Below, in pieces: positions 1 through 13,700 of a DNA stretch of 64,000 bases. The stretch lies in NCBI GenBank assembly GCA_947179485.1, contig OX359245.1, forward strand, positions 81,703,067 to 81,767,066. Direction: 5' to 3'. Position numbers and translations under genes: made by a program. The notes under the pieces are model-generated. The model ran no database searches. It saw nothing but the letters and a program-made list of their open reading frames with translations, and was not told the DNA's origin. How positions within the stretch are numbered: the stretch's first letter is position 1; each line of letters starts with the position of its first letter. The stretch is from Allacma fusca. Taxonomy: Eukaryota > Arthropoda > Collembola > Symphypleona > Sminthuridae.

Positions 1-1621
1 TTTGGCGTGGGAAAATATCTGAATGCTTTATCTTAACGTAATTTCATGTGGTTCATCAGATTAAACTGAAAACTCGTCTCTCTTGATGGTTGTTATTGGA
101 AGAAGCACAACTTGACACGTATCTTTTGATTTCATTAGTTTCCCACACATCACGTGAATGATACTTATCGAACCAAACTCATTAAAATATGTACAAGAAG
201 AAATTATGAAACTGTGAAGGCGAGCAACTAATTTCTGTACACATACAAGGGTTTAAATTACTGACCTTGGACACTCAAGTGAGTAGGGTGCTTGGAAATA
301 TTTTTCTCCTCCACCTAGTCCATAAAAGAGGCAAGGGTAAAACATATTCAAGTAAGAGTTGTTTCCCCCTTTAAAATTGTTCAAAACTAAATTTGACGCT
401 AGATCGTAGCAAATTAAAAGAACTTAAATTTTAAGGACCAAATGAGCACAAAATTAATTCACTACTATACATGCAATAGTTTAGACATAGTAGTCGACTT
501 CACAATTAAAACTACTGGAATTGGGAAAAGTGCTTGAATGGTTGTTTTAATTTTAGATATTTGGTCACCTCTTGACCTCGTTAAGAGTCATTAATATGGC
601 CTCATCGGTCTTGCAGGAAATAATGTGCCATCTCCCCTATCTTTTCATAGCGAGTCAAAACAGTGCATTCCTAACTCTTTAATGCTTCTTCCCTAAAAGG
701 AGTTCGTCACAATGGTAAGAATACACCGATTGGAATTTTTCACGAGGTTTTAACATTGTGCTAAAAATAAATAAAATTCTGAAACTTTCAAAATTTTAAT
801 TTTTCCGAAAAATTTTTGATTTTGCTCCACTTTCCTGAGCGTAGTATCCACAGCTTTTGAAATACGGGAATGAAGCAAATTTTGAACAATTTGGAAGACA
901 ATTTTCTACAACCTGGGGGAATCGAATAATTTTTACCGTTGCCCCTTACACAGAGTATTATGACCCAGGAGGGAGAAAAATGTTTTTGGATACCGTGTAC
1001 TTGGTCATCCATAACTTGTTGATAAAATCTAAAGCAACTTTTGAATTATAATTAGGGAATCAATTTCCAATTTCTTGATCAACTACGCCGTCAAACCTGT
1101 TCAATTCGACTGCATTAAAAGTGAAACTTGCGAAGCAAGGACCTTAAAATGCTGCTAACTTCTTTCATAAGGATCCCGATACAGTAGAAATCCTTTAAGT
1201 CTGTACACTAATGTACGCAGAAGTATAATGATGCTCGCGTAACATGCACAAATAGCTATCTATATATGAAATATGAAATGAAAATCCTGTCAACGGTAAC
1301 TTTCTAGATAAAGAATTTTTTAGTTTAGCGAGAGTTCACTGTATTGGTGAGGAAACATTCGTCAGAGGGCGTGCAAAAAATATACCTTTTTTAATGAGGC
1401 CTATGTATGTATGTATGTATGTGGAATTTTTTTTATAATTTTAGGCTTACATAACGTAATTTATATTGATCCATTCTCAAATAAAAACATGTTATCCTAC
1501 CGAAGCCTGGATTTTTTTTACAGTAGTCATAGCCAGTACCATTTTAATCCCAAACTTTACTTAGCAGCTCTCACTTATTACAAGATATCCCACCTCGTAG
1601 GACCCGTCAAACGTTCACATA
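1..1621. other. Non-coding or unresolved; one weak exon candidate
   Basis: Mostly AT-rich sequence without a gene I can support. A 65-codon open stretch on + (about 854-1051) follows an AG acceptor-like site and reads like protein (it contains NFEQFGRQFSTTWGNRIIF and ends ATFEL-stop), so it may be the last exon of a gene starting left of the window. I do not recognise its family, and no matching upstream exon was found. A short TATG microsatellite lies at about 1401-1422. Confidence 0.3.
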
Positions 1622-2739
1622 ATGTCTGTGAGATTTTTCTTCCAATTTTGTTTTGGATCTATCCTGCTACAATTGACAGTGACCGCGGTCTTATCTTCCA
1701 ATGGATACAAGGTAAACTTTTCCCAAAATTTGTTTAATATCTACTAGTTAGCGACGACGCTTGTAATTTCTATTTATATCTAATTTGCAACAAATTGTGC
1801 AAATTACCTTTTAGTACGATTCCTGTGGATTGCTTACTTCGAATGCCACCTCACGGCAGCAAACGAAATTCAATTTCCAACTTTTGGGCTACGACTACGA
1901 TAATTTGCCAAGTGAGTGCAAACATCTTAACTACCGTGCGATCTATATTTTGAAATTCCCTCGGATTTTGTGCTTTATTAAATTATTTGGAAATGCTTCC
2001 AGTTATTCTAATGAACTGGGGACACTATGATTTGCGTTGGTTGGAAGCACATCCGAAACAGCTTGACACGTTCCAGAGGAATATAGCACAATGGATTGAC
2101 GACACAAGCAATGGGACATTCTTCAGAAGAGTAATCAATGATACTTGGACCACTTATTCGCATGTGTCAATCCTGGATTTTGATGGTTTGGACCTTCGCC
2201 AAATTCTTTCCGAAACTGGTAAGTTCAGTGCGCATTTGCTGTTTTTTTTTTAAATTTATGTAGTAATTTAGATTGAATTGAATTACTCAGTTTAATTAGT
2301 TGAAATATAAGGGTGATTTACGATATACGGTTTTCAATGGATAGTAAAATAACCTTGTGTATATTTCAGCAATCAAGCTAGTCCTGCAGACGTTCATTCA
2401 ATTGCAAAAATTAAATAGCCTAATTTCCTATGGCTTCATCGTCAATGGTAATTTAACGTAATAGACACACATGCATTTTTAGGTCTTTAATAATATTTCG
2501 TTTTATAATTATGCTAATTGTGAGGGATTTTATCAAACTTAGCAAACCCTATTGCTCACCAAGTGATAAACTTGGCAAAGCCATTGGCAGCGAATCTACT
2601 GGAACATTTTGACGTCTATGGGACAAATTCTAGGAAGTGGAAACCCTTCCTGGCAAAAAAGATACCAATTCATCAACTTCCGCCTGCTTTTGGAGGGAAC
2701 AAAGATTTCAAGCCGGTTGCAAATTGTGGTTTGATTTAA
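1622..2739 (+). CDS. Secreted CRAL-TRIO (SEC14-like) domain protein, 5 exons
   Basis: Five exons join in phase: 1622-1711, 1815-1911, 2003-2218, 2370-2447 and 2543-2739, giving 225 residues. All introns are GT-AG and 75-151 bp long. Exon 1 encodes a hydrophobic leader (MSVRFFFQFCFGSILLQLTV...), a typical signal peptide. The remainder resembles the SEC14/CRAL-TRIO lipid-binding fold: a first strand with GYDYDNLPIILMNWGHYDL, a core strand YSHVSILDFDGLDLRQI, then FIVNANPIAHQVINLAKP and the closing KIPIHQLPPAFGG, matching the family's ending (..LP..YGG). CRAL-TRIO proteins bind small lipophilic ligands such as phosphoinositides, tocopherols or retinoids. The helical CRAL-TRIO-N subdomain common in cytosolic members is absent. 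With a leader, extracellular or lumenal ligand carriage is inferred. Family call is fairly sure; exact ligand unknown. An AATAAA lies at 3006. Confidence 0.75.
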
Positions 2740-4382
2740 ATCTTTATGAGGAGTGGGATGAAAAGGTAGTTTTCACATTTTGGGGTTCAATCATCAAATA
2801 TGCGCATGGTTTTGAATTTAATATTCCTTTATTGCTTTTGTGAACAGCTCATTTTAGTTTACTCAAGTCTAACGTACGAAATAAATAATGAATTTAGAAA
2901 AATAACTGGCAAAGAATTCCCTTTATACTGGCATGATTCAATTTTCCCCAGGAATACTGTATATACTTATACATTATATAGTACTAAGGAATAGTGGCAA
3001 CTCCAAATAAACATGTCAATGTCGGGAGACCACACCTATGTATATAAATGTACGTACTTGGTTATAGTTGTAAGCACTTATTCATCCAAGGTTCTGAAAT
3101 ACTTTTTTGGTCACATATGAAACCACTACTATAAATTTATACACACGTGAGTATTTCCCATGCATTTTTTAGTGTACATGAATTTGCTGTTGACAGCTGA
3201 GGAGTTGAGGTACCGTTCCATCGAAAACTGGCCCGCATAACAGCATATTGTTTTCCATTAAGTTTTTCTTAGAAACATGAGTTGGAACCATTGTGAATTA
3301 AGAATTCACATTTCTTCTAAATGATTAAAGGAATTTTTACAATAGCTAGTGCCCAGCTCATCATTATAACGCAGTAAACGTCAACATATAAAGCTATCAT
3401 GGGTTCAATGAGCGTCAGATATTCAGCCAAGCAAGTACCTGTTTGACTTGTCATAAACAGAGAAAGTATTTAGGAATACAGTGCAGACTAACTATAAAGG
3501 AGGTCGGCATCAGGTATAACATCCATACAAGGAATAAAAAAATCAGTACTTTGAGCATGCTCCACAGTAAGAGTTCAGAGTAACAAGAGAACCAGGCATG
3601 TGTGATTATGCCATCACCAGAGGTGTGTAAATTACATTAAATTTATTATTAAAATACAAACACTTTTCCAGAAACCTTAAAATATAAAAATAAAATACAA
3701 ATACCAGGATTAGCTTAGTTAAGATACAAAATAAATTACACATTGTTGACGAAGTTTTAAGCTTATCCTAAGAAATGTCGAATGAATGGACCGGATTCAA
3801 CCTCCGGCGAGATTGTGTACTAAAAGGTATGTTTTTGAGCGTTGGTTCAATGTTTCGATTTTTTTCAAGGAATAACAAATTTGAACTTTTAAAATTTTGT
3901 ACCTAGGGTTATAGCTGCGCTTTCGAGTGATGTATCGAATCTGGTCAATATTTTAGCCACCATCAATGTTATAAGTTTATCTTGTTCTATCGTTTGTGGT
4001 CTTTCATCGCGCGTCGGCTGGGTCGGATACTTGGTAATATTTGTAACTAATATAGGTTGAGTCCAAGATATTTTGACGGCTCTACTTTTATAAGTAGGTG
4101 AATAATATTTTCGAGACACGTAGACACGCTCGGGAAACTTAATGGTGTTTTCCATGAGCTAGTCGGAACATTCATTTCATTAGGTATAATTCTGCGCAAT
4201 ATCATTTTAAAGTGCTAGGGCATGATAGTTACAATTATCAACATACAAGTAAGTGTGTTCTTGTTCTTGGAGCTAATAAAATTTGATGAATAGCATCCAA
4301 AATTATCCAATAGCGAAATCTGTATTTATTCAAACTATCGTGTTTTTGAACCTAAACTAGGATAAATACATTGCCCTTAAAA
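2740..4382. other. Intergenic; possible chemoreceptor exon relic and unassigned antisense ORF
   Basis: No complete gene. On +, an acceptor-like AG near 2846 is followed by about 48 codons (LILVYSSLTYEINNEFRKI...) that resemble the helical stretch of gustatory receptors, but no continuing exon is visible, so it may be a relic. On -, an 88-codon ORF at 4155-3889 (starts MENTIKFPERVYVSRKYY) has no family I recognise and no clear splice partners. Both are weak. The remainder is AT-rich. Confidence 0.3.
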
Positions 4383-5864
4383 ATGCTGTCAATATCTGAC
4401 TTACGCTTCACTCTGAAATATTTGCAGAAAATATCCCAGCTAAGCCTCACTCCGTTTACTGTGGACATTGATAGGATTAAATTTGAAACTCAAAAGAAAG
4501 CAACAAAACTACGAGCATTTCATTATGTGCTCATAACTGAATCTCTATTCACACTTTTTTATATTGCTACATTCACCTTTGTCCTTGCAAGTCCGGAGCA
4601 CTTCAAAATCGAAGATTTTGCTATACACGCTGCCGGAGCATCTGGTTGTGCTGTCATGTTAGTGATTCAATGGCAGATATTTATTGCATCGCCAGAACTT
4701 ACTGCTAAACTAGTTCAAGAAGTATTTTGCAAACTTGGTAAATTTCACACAATTTATTTCCTAAAAACAGCATTTTACGTCCATGACCAGAGACAACTTG
4801 TTTGTATCAGAATATATATTTGATTTATGTTTTTGAATATCTACATTTTTTTCAGATACGATTGGAACGACAAATTGGCGATTTTACACTATTCCAGATG
4901 CTCTCTTGGCTATTTTACCTTTGGTTCACATATCACTGGTCCTATCATCCACGGTATTATTCATGCTGATCCCCGAAAGGATGTTCAGTTTGTACATTCT
5001 CGTGCCGCGTGGACTTCGGAGCTTGTTTATGTACATATTTTGTACAGTAATGGACATTGCACTTACCGGAATGATAATTACACCCAGCATGTGTACTTTC
5101 TTCTTCGTTCTCTTGTTCCTCGGACAAATTGAGGCTTCTCTAGGGGTTGACAAGAACAGGGTGACGTAAGTTAAATCATTTTCCAAATAAGTTTAGCAAG
5201 TGCTGGAACCAAAAATTTAAAAACATTTTAATCCAACTTGGTTATCGAACTGAATCATAAAATTTTGAATTGTTCCGACAGTGATGCTAAATGTCACATA
5301 ATATTTCAACACTGAGCGCTTGAGGATTTAAAAAAATTAAACTGCGGGAATTTCAAAATTGCATTTTTTATTGATTCTAGAAACGCTAGGAAGAAAATAA
5401 GAATTTGGCAAATGCGTGCAGCGATAAAGCGATGTCGATATGTCCAGACAGTTCTTCAGTTATTTAATCACCAATTCTTGTGTGTGATATTCATTGCCAA
5501 ACAGATACTGATGTTAACCTCGGTCTCCTTTTTATTTATGGCCTTGATACTTCACATCATATTCCCCTTCAGAGCCGCTGCTTGTTTCCTTATATCTCTG
5601 GCAATTGCACCTGCTTATGTGATTTTCTTTGACAAGGCCTTCTCCATTCCACAAACCATCAAGGAAATCAAGAGAGAAATACTTTTGCAGTCAAATTATT
5701 TCCCCACAAGTGAGATTTTAATCAAGAAAGTGGTCATGTCGGTGCCTGACTCGAGCATCAAGGTATGGATATTTTCTACTTTTGACAGGGCCTCCACACC
5801 GAGATTTTTGGATTTTATTTTGCAACAAGTGACATCCTTGATTCTGACAACTGGCTTTATTTGA
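4383..5864 (+). CDS. Gustatory-receptor-type 7TM chemoreceptor, 3 exons
   Basis: Three exons join in phase: 4383-4737, 4856-5165 and 5381-5864, giving 382 residues, a usual size for arthropod gustatory receptors. The first ATG of the open frame (MLSISDLRF...) was chosen; a longer reading would need a TTG. Several hydrophobic helices are visible (roughly residues 47-69, 78-100, 130-157, 165-205, 250-300 and the C-terminus), with charged loops, e.g. NARKKIRIWQMR. The last segment, with FDRASTPRFLDFILQQV, fits the conserved C-terminal helix of this superfamily, in which TM7 precedes the stop closely. Such proteins are ligand-gated cation channels of sensory neurons. It converges on the TRPA gene to the right (about 1.9 kb between stops). 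No frameshift or premature stop is seen. Ligand is unknown; a divergent orphan 7TM protein is the alternative. Confidence 0.72.
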
Positions 5865-5866
5865 AA

Positions 5867-6005
5867 CTAGTAAAAGCCCTGTGCTTCGCACAGGGGTAAT
5901 TACTTGAGAATTGTGAGAGTATACACAAAACCGTAAATTGCTATAGATCCCGTGTCATGGCATGTCGAGAAGGCTTCATATTAATAGCCCGCTTCGCTGG
6001 GCAAA
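5867..6005 (-). mobile_element. Helitron-like 3' terminus (fragment)
   Basis: Read on the minus strand there is a perfect 8-bp-stem hairpin (GCACAGGG with GCCCTGTGC, triloop GAA; plus-strand 5877-5895), then CTTTTACTAG followed by T. A short hairpin about ten bases before a CTRR-type end next to T is the hallmark of a Helitron 3' terminus. A second, imperfect GC-rich hairpin (GCCCGCTTCGCTGGGC, 5987-6002) lies inside. No helicase gene and no matching 5' end was found, so this is probably a truncated non-autonomous copy. Confidence 0.4.
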
Positions 6006-6171
6006 GTAATCTCATATAAGACATGTGAACTATTAATTGTAAGACTAACAATTCGTTTCAAAAAGCTAGTTGGCAATTCATCATCAAAAAATTTTGGTAC
6101 AACGCTCCACAAAGACTTAACGCGACCTGTAGACGAATTTCTAGAAGACATCTATTGTGGTGGTTAACTTG

Positions 6172-7569
6172 CAGGCACTCCGGAATAAGGGGGGACAGGA
6201 GGGACATTGACCCTCCCAAAAAATGTCAGGGAGGGACAGGCTATACTGCTGGCCCCCCACATTTTTAAGAATCAAATTAACCTTTTCTTAACTTTTTGTT
6301 GTCAAAACTCCTCTGAAGCTTGATTTTTAAAAAAATCCTCCACAAAATGCTGTTAGTTGTATTTAAAAAACTCTTCTAAACAAAAATGTTTACTCAAATG
6401 TTAAATATCTTTTCCATCCTGGTATATGCATGCATGTGAAGATCGGCTCATCTATGTAACTACCAAAATTGAGTATAGTGAAAATAGTGGGTCGTACTGC
6501 AACCCAAATTAGATTTTTTAGTATTTTTTTTACTGTTTTCATCCTTGATAATGATTTTGAACTTATTCAAACGATTTTATTCCAGTATTGCAATACTTTC
6601 ATTCAGGGTTGAAATTGTGTGATAGCGAGATTATTCAAATAGTAACTTAGGTATTCAGCGCAACGCAGATCATCAACAAATTAGAGGATATTTTTATATC
6701 CAACATTCTTTATTATTGCTTTTGGAATATTGTTTCCCGCTACGTACGCCGAACATATTGACCTCCCCTTGCCATATTGATCTAGGCCCAAATCTTTACC
6801 TGGTTCAAACGTTTGAACAATTATAAACTTTTGCTCTGAATTTCGTTCCAAATTTATGCCAGACCAATAAATATATTCTAAAATGTCGGACCAAACAGAT
6901 AATACCATTCCTGTATTACGAGCTCAACGGAAAATTTGCTAGGAGCAATTTCTAAACTCAATAGGTTTTTTTTTAATATTATTGAAAAGAGTACAAATGA
7001 GTATTAAAACGTCACCCAAGGAGTTTATTTCAGGATATTAATAATTAACATGAAATATTATTGTTTGGTGAAACATTTCCATCAAAAAAATCACCGACAC
7101 AAAATTTAGTCTGTTCCAACGGATGGAAAAGGCCATGCACTTCTAAACCAGTAAATCTACTGGAGAATGTTAATTGGACGAAAATTGTGGAACAGATCTA
7201 GTGGAATGGTTCTACACTTGGATCATGTCAGACCAAAAATAAAAGAATAGATTAAGCCATTCCAGGAAATAGATCGCCAGTCAGTTCTATGAAATCAGTA
7301 AAATTTTGATAGCATTTAGTGTGTATAAGAAAATGTTTCTAATATATGAGATTTAGTTGGTGTCTTCTATGAAAACTTGTTCTTTAAAAAAAATGGAACA
7401 AAAATTAATAGTTCTATATTTTGCATGCTTATATGAGCTAACTAACGAAAAATAATGCGTAACCCTATACATATGTACATACATACGTTATGTGGTCAAT
7501 AGCAAATTAAAGAAAACTAATTTTAAAATGCTGCCCCCCCCCACTTTTTTGGACGTTCCGGAGTGCCTG
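6172..7569. mobile_element. Non-autonomous hAT element (family 1, copy a)
   Basis: Ends are CAGGCACTCCGGA and, at the right, TTCCGGAGTGCCTG, forming terminal inverted repeats. The 8-bp target duplication TTAACTTG is exact (6164-6171 and 7570-7577). G-rich and C-rich runs lie just inside the termini. The 1398-bp interior has no intact transposase; the 75-codon minus-strand ORF at 6908-6681 is unrecognised. Interior segments resemble those of the element at 12618-13732, so the two are one family. It lies between the convergent chemoreceptor and TRPA genes. Confidence 0.88.
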
Positions 7570-7770
7570 TTAACTTGTTTATATATCAAAAGAACCTATT
7601 CTGTAATTTACATATAGCTCTGAAATAAATAATTATTATTGCAAGGTTTGAAAATAATTTGCGGATGTTTGAAAATATTTATTATCATCTTTTATCATTC
7701 ATTTTATTTCAATTTAGTACAACGATCTTGTTACAAAGTTCATTACCCATTCATCTGTAATTATTTTCAA

Positions 7771-10700
7771 TCAATAATAATTGTGATTAATACGATTCAA
7801 AGGGCCGGGAGCCATAGGACCATTCCAACGATATTGTGGAATTATAACAGTGTTGACTGCTCTATGAGTACTTTTATTAAATTCCATTCTTCCTAAATCT
7901 ACAACAAAAGTTAAAAAACATTCAATGTCATTGAACCTGAAATGCCAAAACAATGGACTACTGCAAAACTATTAATATAATTAATAAATTACGACCCTAC
8001 CGGAGCAACCACGTTTTCTTGCTAATTGTAGCAACTCCATCTTCAATGCATTTGACAATCCTTTAGTAGATTCGCTGTTCGAGTGTCGTAATTCATAAGT
8101 CCATCTGAAACAATATTTAATAAATATTATTGTAAAAATTCCGTTTTAAAAAATCAATGTTTTCTTACCGCTTTGTAGTAACGAAGCTTCTCCTGCCCAT
8201 TCCGTAAAATGCATCAGCGACGTAAAAGCTCCGAACTTGGTTCCCGAGGTGTGTGACGTGCGCATACGCTTTTAGTTTCTGCGTCAAAATGAACAGACCA
8301 TTATTTATTTTAACTATGGGAAATAATTACCCTAACAATCTTTTGGAAGTTTCATTTACCTGGACATCGCTGACAGCCAAACCGATAAGTAAATTCAGAA
8401 CAACGATGATGACCAGGAAGATGAAGGCGGCGAAGAAAAAGTAGGCGACGACCTCGTAGAAGTACCCACGACCCTCATCCATCATATCCTCATAATTACT
8501 GTCGCCCACAATCATCGTCATCAGCTGGAACCAGCCAATATCCTGAAAATAAACGTTTTTAGTTACCTTCACTTTGCTGACGCAGTACAATTGAATTACG
8601 TTTATTCCTAAACCGGAGCTTACTTCTTTCGTAATTAAAATTCGGAAAGAGAAGAAAAATCCGAGAAATAGGGGGGAGAAGATTAATACTGCAATCATTA
8701 TTCTCTGGAAGGTCTTAAAAAGCATTTCCAGATATAAGGCTACGAAAGGTACAGGGTTCATTTGAATCATTATTAAGACCGAACCAACCAGCATCCCTAC
8801 CTGCGGAAGTTATAGAAACACCAATTATTCTAGCTTAACACTGACAAAAACATTTATTATGTGTATATGTACATACTTATATTTATGTAATGACCTTAAA
8901 TAAGCAAAATGTTTTTTACCGCGGCAGTCGGATACTCCCAATTTAGAGTATAGCTTCTTTTCCCTCCTAATGCCGGAAACAACGTAACCATAACCAGGGC
9001 AGACGCGGGAAGGAAAATATAATTTGTCCATTGCTGCGAATAAACTCTCCACCCCATGACACGGAATTCCATCACTTCCAGCCCAACTGGACCCAGCAAA
9101 TATAATATCAAAACTATGTAAGCAAGGACAGATTCGAAAATACCGACATTGCATATGCTATTCCTTTGATCATATTCCAAAACATTGCTTCCGGTTGACG
9201 TAGCGTTCCGGCTATATATGCACGTGCCGTTATACACGGTCCAAATGAATGTCAGGTACAGTATGAACGTGACCGTCTGAAAAAAATCAGTAAAGTAGAA
9301 GTCATCACGCAGCAGAACAAACCATTGATCGAATAATAGATACATGGTAACAGGTCAAGTGTAATTGCCCTTTACAGCTTTTGATTATAAAATAACATAA
9401 TTTCAAGACATGGTCAAGCAACGTTTGAAAATGGATTAATAGTTGGAACAACTCTTTCAGCTTCAGTTCATGAAAGTCAATACATGTAGTAGTGCCTCCA
9501 AATTTTAACTCAGCAAAGAGCAACTACTCAAGCGAGACCACGACTGGTCGCTACTGACGAGCAGAGCTCCGCACGGGTTCGAGTACCTACTCGAGTTTCA
9601 AGTACGAGTACAAGTACGGGTCGAGTACGGAGTCACAACAAATTATGTACTCGTACTCTCGGGTCAAGTTACTCTATGCGTACTTGTATTTGAGTAATTT
9701 TGAACCGAGTATCGTAACAAGTACGAGTCTTTAAAAAGTACTCGAAGCAAGATTCGAGTACAAGTACAAGTATTGAATTTGAAATTACTTGGTACTCGTA
9801 CTTGAAATACAAAAAGTACTCGAGTACTTCCACCTAATCATGCGTAGAAAAGTCATGCCTTAAATCCTGTATCATTGGTTGTTATTTTGATGTGAGCCGA
9901 GAACCGCCTTGTATAACACTAGTGATGCCAATGGTCTGGTCTGATCCAGATTTTATGAAACTGGTCTGGTCCAAAGCGCAGACCAGACCATTGGTCTGGT
10001 CCAGTTTTTCGGACCAGACCAGTGGTCTGATCCAGTCATTCGGACCAGACCAGACCAAAGACCATGGTCCGGACCATGGTCCAGAAAACCATTCAGAGCA
10101 ATTGAATAATCACATTTTATCCAGTCAAATTTTTTTTTATCCTCAGAAATGACATTTTTAATTTGTTCCACAGGATTTCGTTAACTCATAAATTTTTATT
10201 TTGCGTACTTTTGGGACCATGGTCCTGTGGTCTGGTCTGGTCCTGAAGCTGGACCAATTGTATCTGGTCTGGTCCAAGTGTTAGACCAGACCGGACCAGA
10301 CCATACAAGTCTAGGACCAGACCGGACCAGACCAATAACGGACCATTATTAATGGTCCGGACCAGACCATTGGCATCCCTATATAACACATGTACATATG
10401 GAAAGTAATACTTTAGTGAAACTACTGAAAATACAATTAATGGTATAGTCGTATGGTATCTCTAACCGCTGCGGCTACAGTATTGAAACTTTAGTTCACA
10501 CTCAGTTTACAGGGGTAGACTTCATTGCAATGGGTATTTGCGAGCTTGATCTATCACGGGATACGGAAGATTTCACCCTAGATATTTTTTAATTTACTCA
10601 TTTACCTGAGGTCACAGTTCAAAGAATAAAGCAATGTCAGCTTTATAAAATTTCCATGTTTGTTGATTATTCAGTGTTTGAAGTATATATAAATAATAAG

Positions 10701-13700
10701 TTTTAGCGCTATTTGGTCGAAAATTGTGTAGCCTTTCCAGAGAGCCATTGTGTATGTTTATATAAACGATTGTGGCGAGTTGCGAACATATACAGAAAAT
10801 ACAGGAAACTAGGTTTAAGAAATTCTCTTCATAAACGTATTAATGGTAATAGTTAAAAATATTTCGGATATGGAAGACTTTAATATCAACTTTTTTAATG
10901 ACACAGCTGGCAGTTCTGACACTATGTCATGTTGTAGTCTATTTGTTTCAAACATTTCATGGGTAAAACTCAGAGTTAACTATCATTGGGTAAAGAAATG
11001 CGACTACATCAGCTACACCGATGATGTCAGACGATGAATTATTTGGAAATTTATCAGCAAAACAGATAATTTTGCTCGTTGAAGATACGCGTACTACATA
11101 AAGGCTAGCAATAATAGCAAAAACAATGAATAATTTTATTCTGATAAATTAATTGCGGCTAACTCATTTAAACTAAAATTAAAAAAAGTAATTGAAAAAG
11201 TACTTGAACCTCGAGTACGGTCCAAGTACGAGTTCAAGTACGGGTCGGTCCGGTTTTTAAAAAATACTTGAAAATTCCGTCCGAGTACGAGTACGCCTAC
11301 ATTGTACTTTAACCCGCACTCAGAGTATCGGATTTTGTACTCGTACTTGAACGAGCAAGTCCGGATTTGACTCCGCCTTTAGCCGAAAATTCAAGTACGG
11401 TTCCGGTTCAAGTTCGGTATCAAAAATTACCCGACCCGTGCGGAGCTCTGCTGACGAGTAACTTGAAAGTTTCGTTAGCCAAATTAGACCAAGTGAGCTA
11501 AACCCGCCCCTTACTCGGCCATTGGATATTATACGAGAGTGGCGATTTCATAAAGAATTGATGATGTTATGTTTTTGCATAGTTTTACACTGCTAAGCAT
11601 ATGATCGGTTCGGATAAAACATAAATCCGAACCGTAACCGAACCGAACCGAAGTTTTCGGTTAATTTTTTATTCAAATCCGAACCGAACCGTTTTGTTCG
11701 GATAAAAAAATACTCGTATCCGAAACCGAACCGCCAAACATCGGTTCGGATGATTTTTATAACCGAACCGTTTGTCGGTTATCCGAATAACCGAAACAAT
11801 GTTGCACATTTTACCAATGAAAACTTCATTCGAAACAGATATATTTAATAATTTTTTTTAAACCTTTTTTTAATAAAAATGTTGTTTAAACTTAAACTAA
11901 TTTTTATCAAATTCTACCTATTATTTGATTTCAAATGACAACTAAAAATCTAAGGACTACACCTCCAGTAAGACCAAAATGTTCCCAAAACTCGCATCTC
12001 ATCGTTTTTTTGAAGGCTCATTTTCCCCTGTAGTTTCTGTTTTTATTACGGAGTCGGAGGTTTCCATTGATGACATATTAGTTGTAGGAACAAGGCACTT
12101 ATTTAATTTAAGCTAAAAATTAAATAAAGGCGTGAGAAATAATTGCGATGTGATGAACAAATGTATGACTGCCCGTGGTCCATGCGATGTGCTTTCTAAA
12201 TATATTGCAGATACATAATGAAACAATCGTTTGTCTCGAGAAATTCATGCTACAGTCGTTCTCGATTACGATTTGCTAAACATTTTAGAAAAAAAATCAA
12301 AATCGGTTATCCGTCGGTTTAACCGAGCGGATGCATTCACTTGATCCGAACCGAACGGATAAATTCATACTTAAAACCGAACCGATCCGAAACCGATATC
12401 CGGTTAGGCATTGGCGTCTCCGAACCGTTCGGTTATTTCAATTCGGTTACGAATCTTCGATCCGAACCGTCGGTTTCGGTTAACCGATGGTCGGATAACC
12501 GCGTTAAACCGAACCGATCTCATGCTTATACACTGCGAGTGACTACAACCAATGAATTTCGTTATGGTCAAGGGTTTCTCTGTAGGGGAGTGATATCTAC
12601 AAAATTTGAAACCTTGCCAGACACTCCGGAATAAGGGGAAAGGCGCGACACTGTCCCCCCATTTTTCAACAATCCAATGATCGTTTTGCAGACTTTTTGC
12701 TACTATAATTGACGATTGAAACCTCAAAATTTTCTGAAATATTTTATAAAATGCAATTAATTGCCTTTAACAAGAACATTCAGCAATATATGTACTTCTA
12801 AACAAACATGTTTACAACATATTACAAAATATTTTTCACTCATTGTTCACCTATAGTTCATATACAAGCAAGAGTACAAAGTACATACATACTATGTGGG
12901 GATATTGGCTCATTAAGGTAAATCTGGAAACTGCCTGAGTGATAGATTCGCAAGCTGAATTAATAAAATAAATTAGTCTCCGTATACTAATATTAAATTT
13001 GAAACATTGCTTAATGATAACTTTTACTGAAAATTTCACACAAATTCACGCTGAACCAATGAATCTGATTCAAACTATCGGATCAGATAATTTGGACCAT
13101 TTCTGCGTACGGAACAGACGGGACAATTTAATCGAACCAAATTACAAACTTGAAGTATTTGTTTTGATCTGGCACTATTAAATTAATTGGGTACATGAAA
13201 TACGAATACAAATACACGTTGGTTGATGGAAAATATTCTTCAAGCTATTCACAGCCACAAATAATTGTTGCAAATAGTCTAAACCGACATGTGAGAACAA
13301 GGGCATGCACTTTTGATACAGTAAATCCTCGGGAGCATGTTCATTGGTTCAAGATAGTGTAGATTAGATATTGAATGGCCCTGAGCTCTAACCAGACAAG
13401 ACAAAAAATCAAAGAATATAATTACCGAACCATTCCCAGAACTAGCTCACAATCGGTGCATTCACTCTATGGTAATTATCTCAAATTGAATTCTATAAAA
13501 GTTTGCTAGATTTTGGTGTTAGTTATTCTGGTTTACAAAATAATCTTCTGATGATTTAAATTCAGAAAAACAAGGTAGGGTCGATACCACGCCTGCATGT
13601 GTACATGAGCTAGCGAGAAAAATTACAAATGTAAACCTGCATGTACATACGTTTGTATATTGCTGGTAAGCAACTCGTATTATTTAAAAACATTTGCCCC

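Noticed and set aside
4371-4382. TTG start upstream of the chemoreceptor ATG
   Set aside because: Non-ATG initiation is not expected; the ATG at 4383 opens the same frame.
9305-9523. Minus-strand ORF upstream of the TRPA S1 exon, and read-through of that exon to 9345
   Set aside because: A pyrimidine-rich acceptor at 9277 ends the exon and fits the preceding exon's phase; the upstream residues have no family support.
12341-12727. ORFs on both strands rich in NRS/EPF words
   Set aside because: Translations of the CGGTTCGG subterminal repeat.
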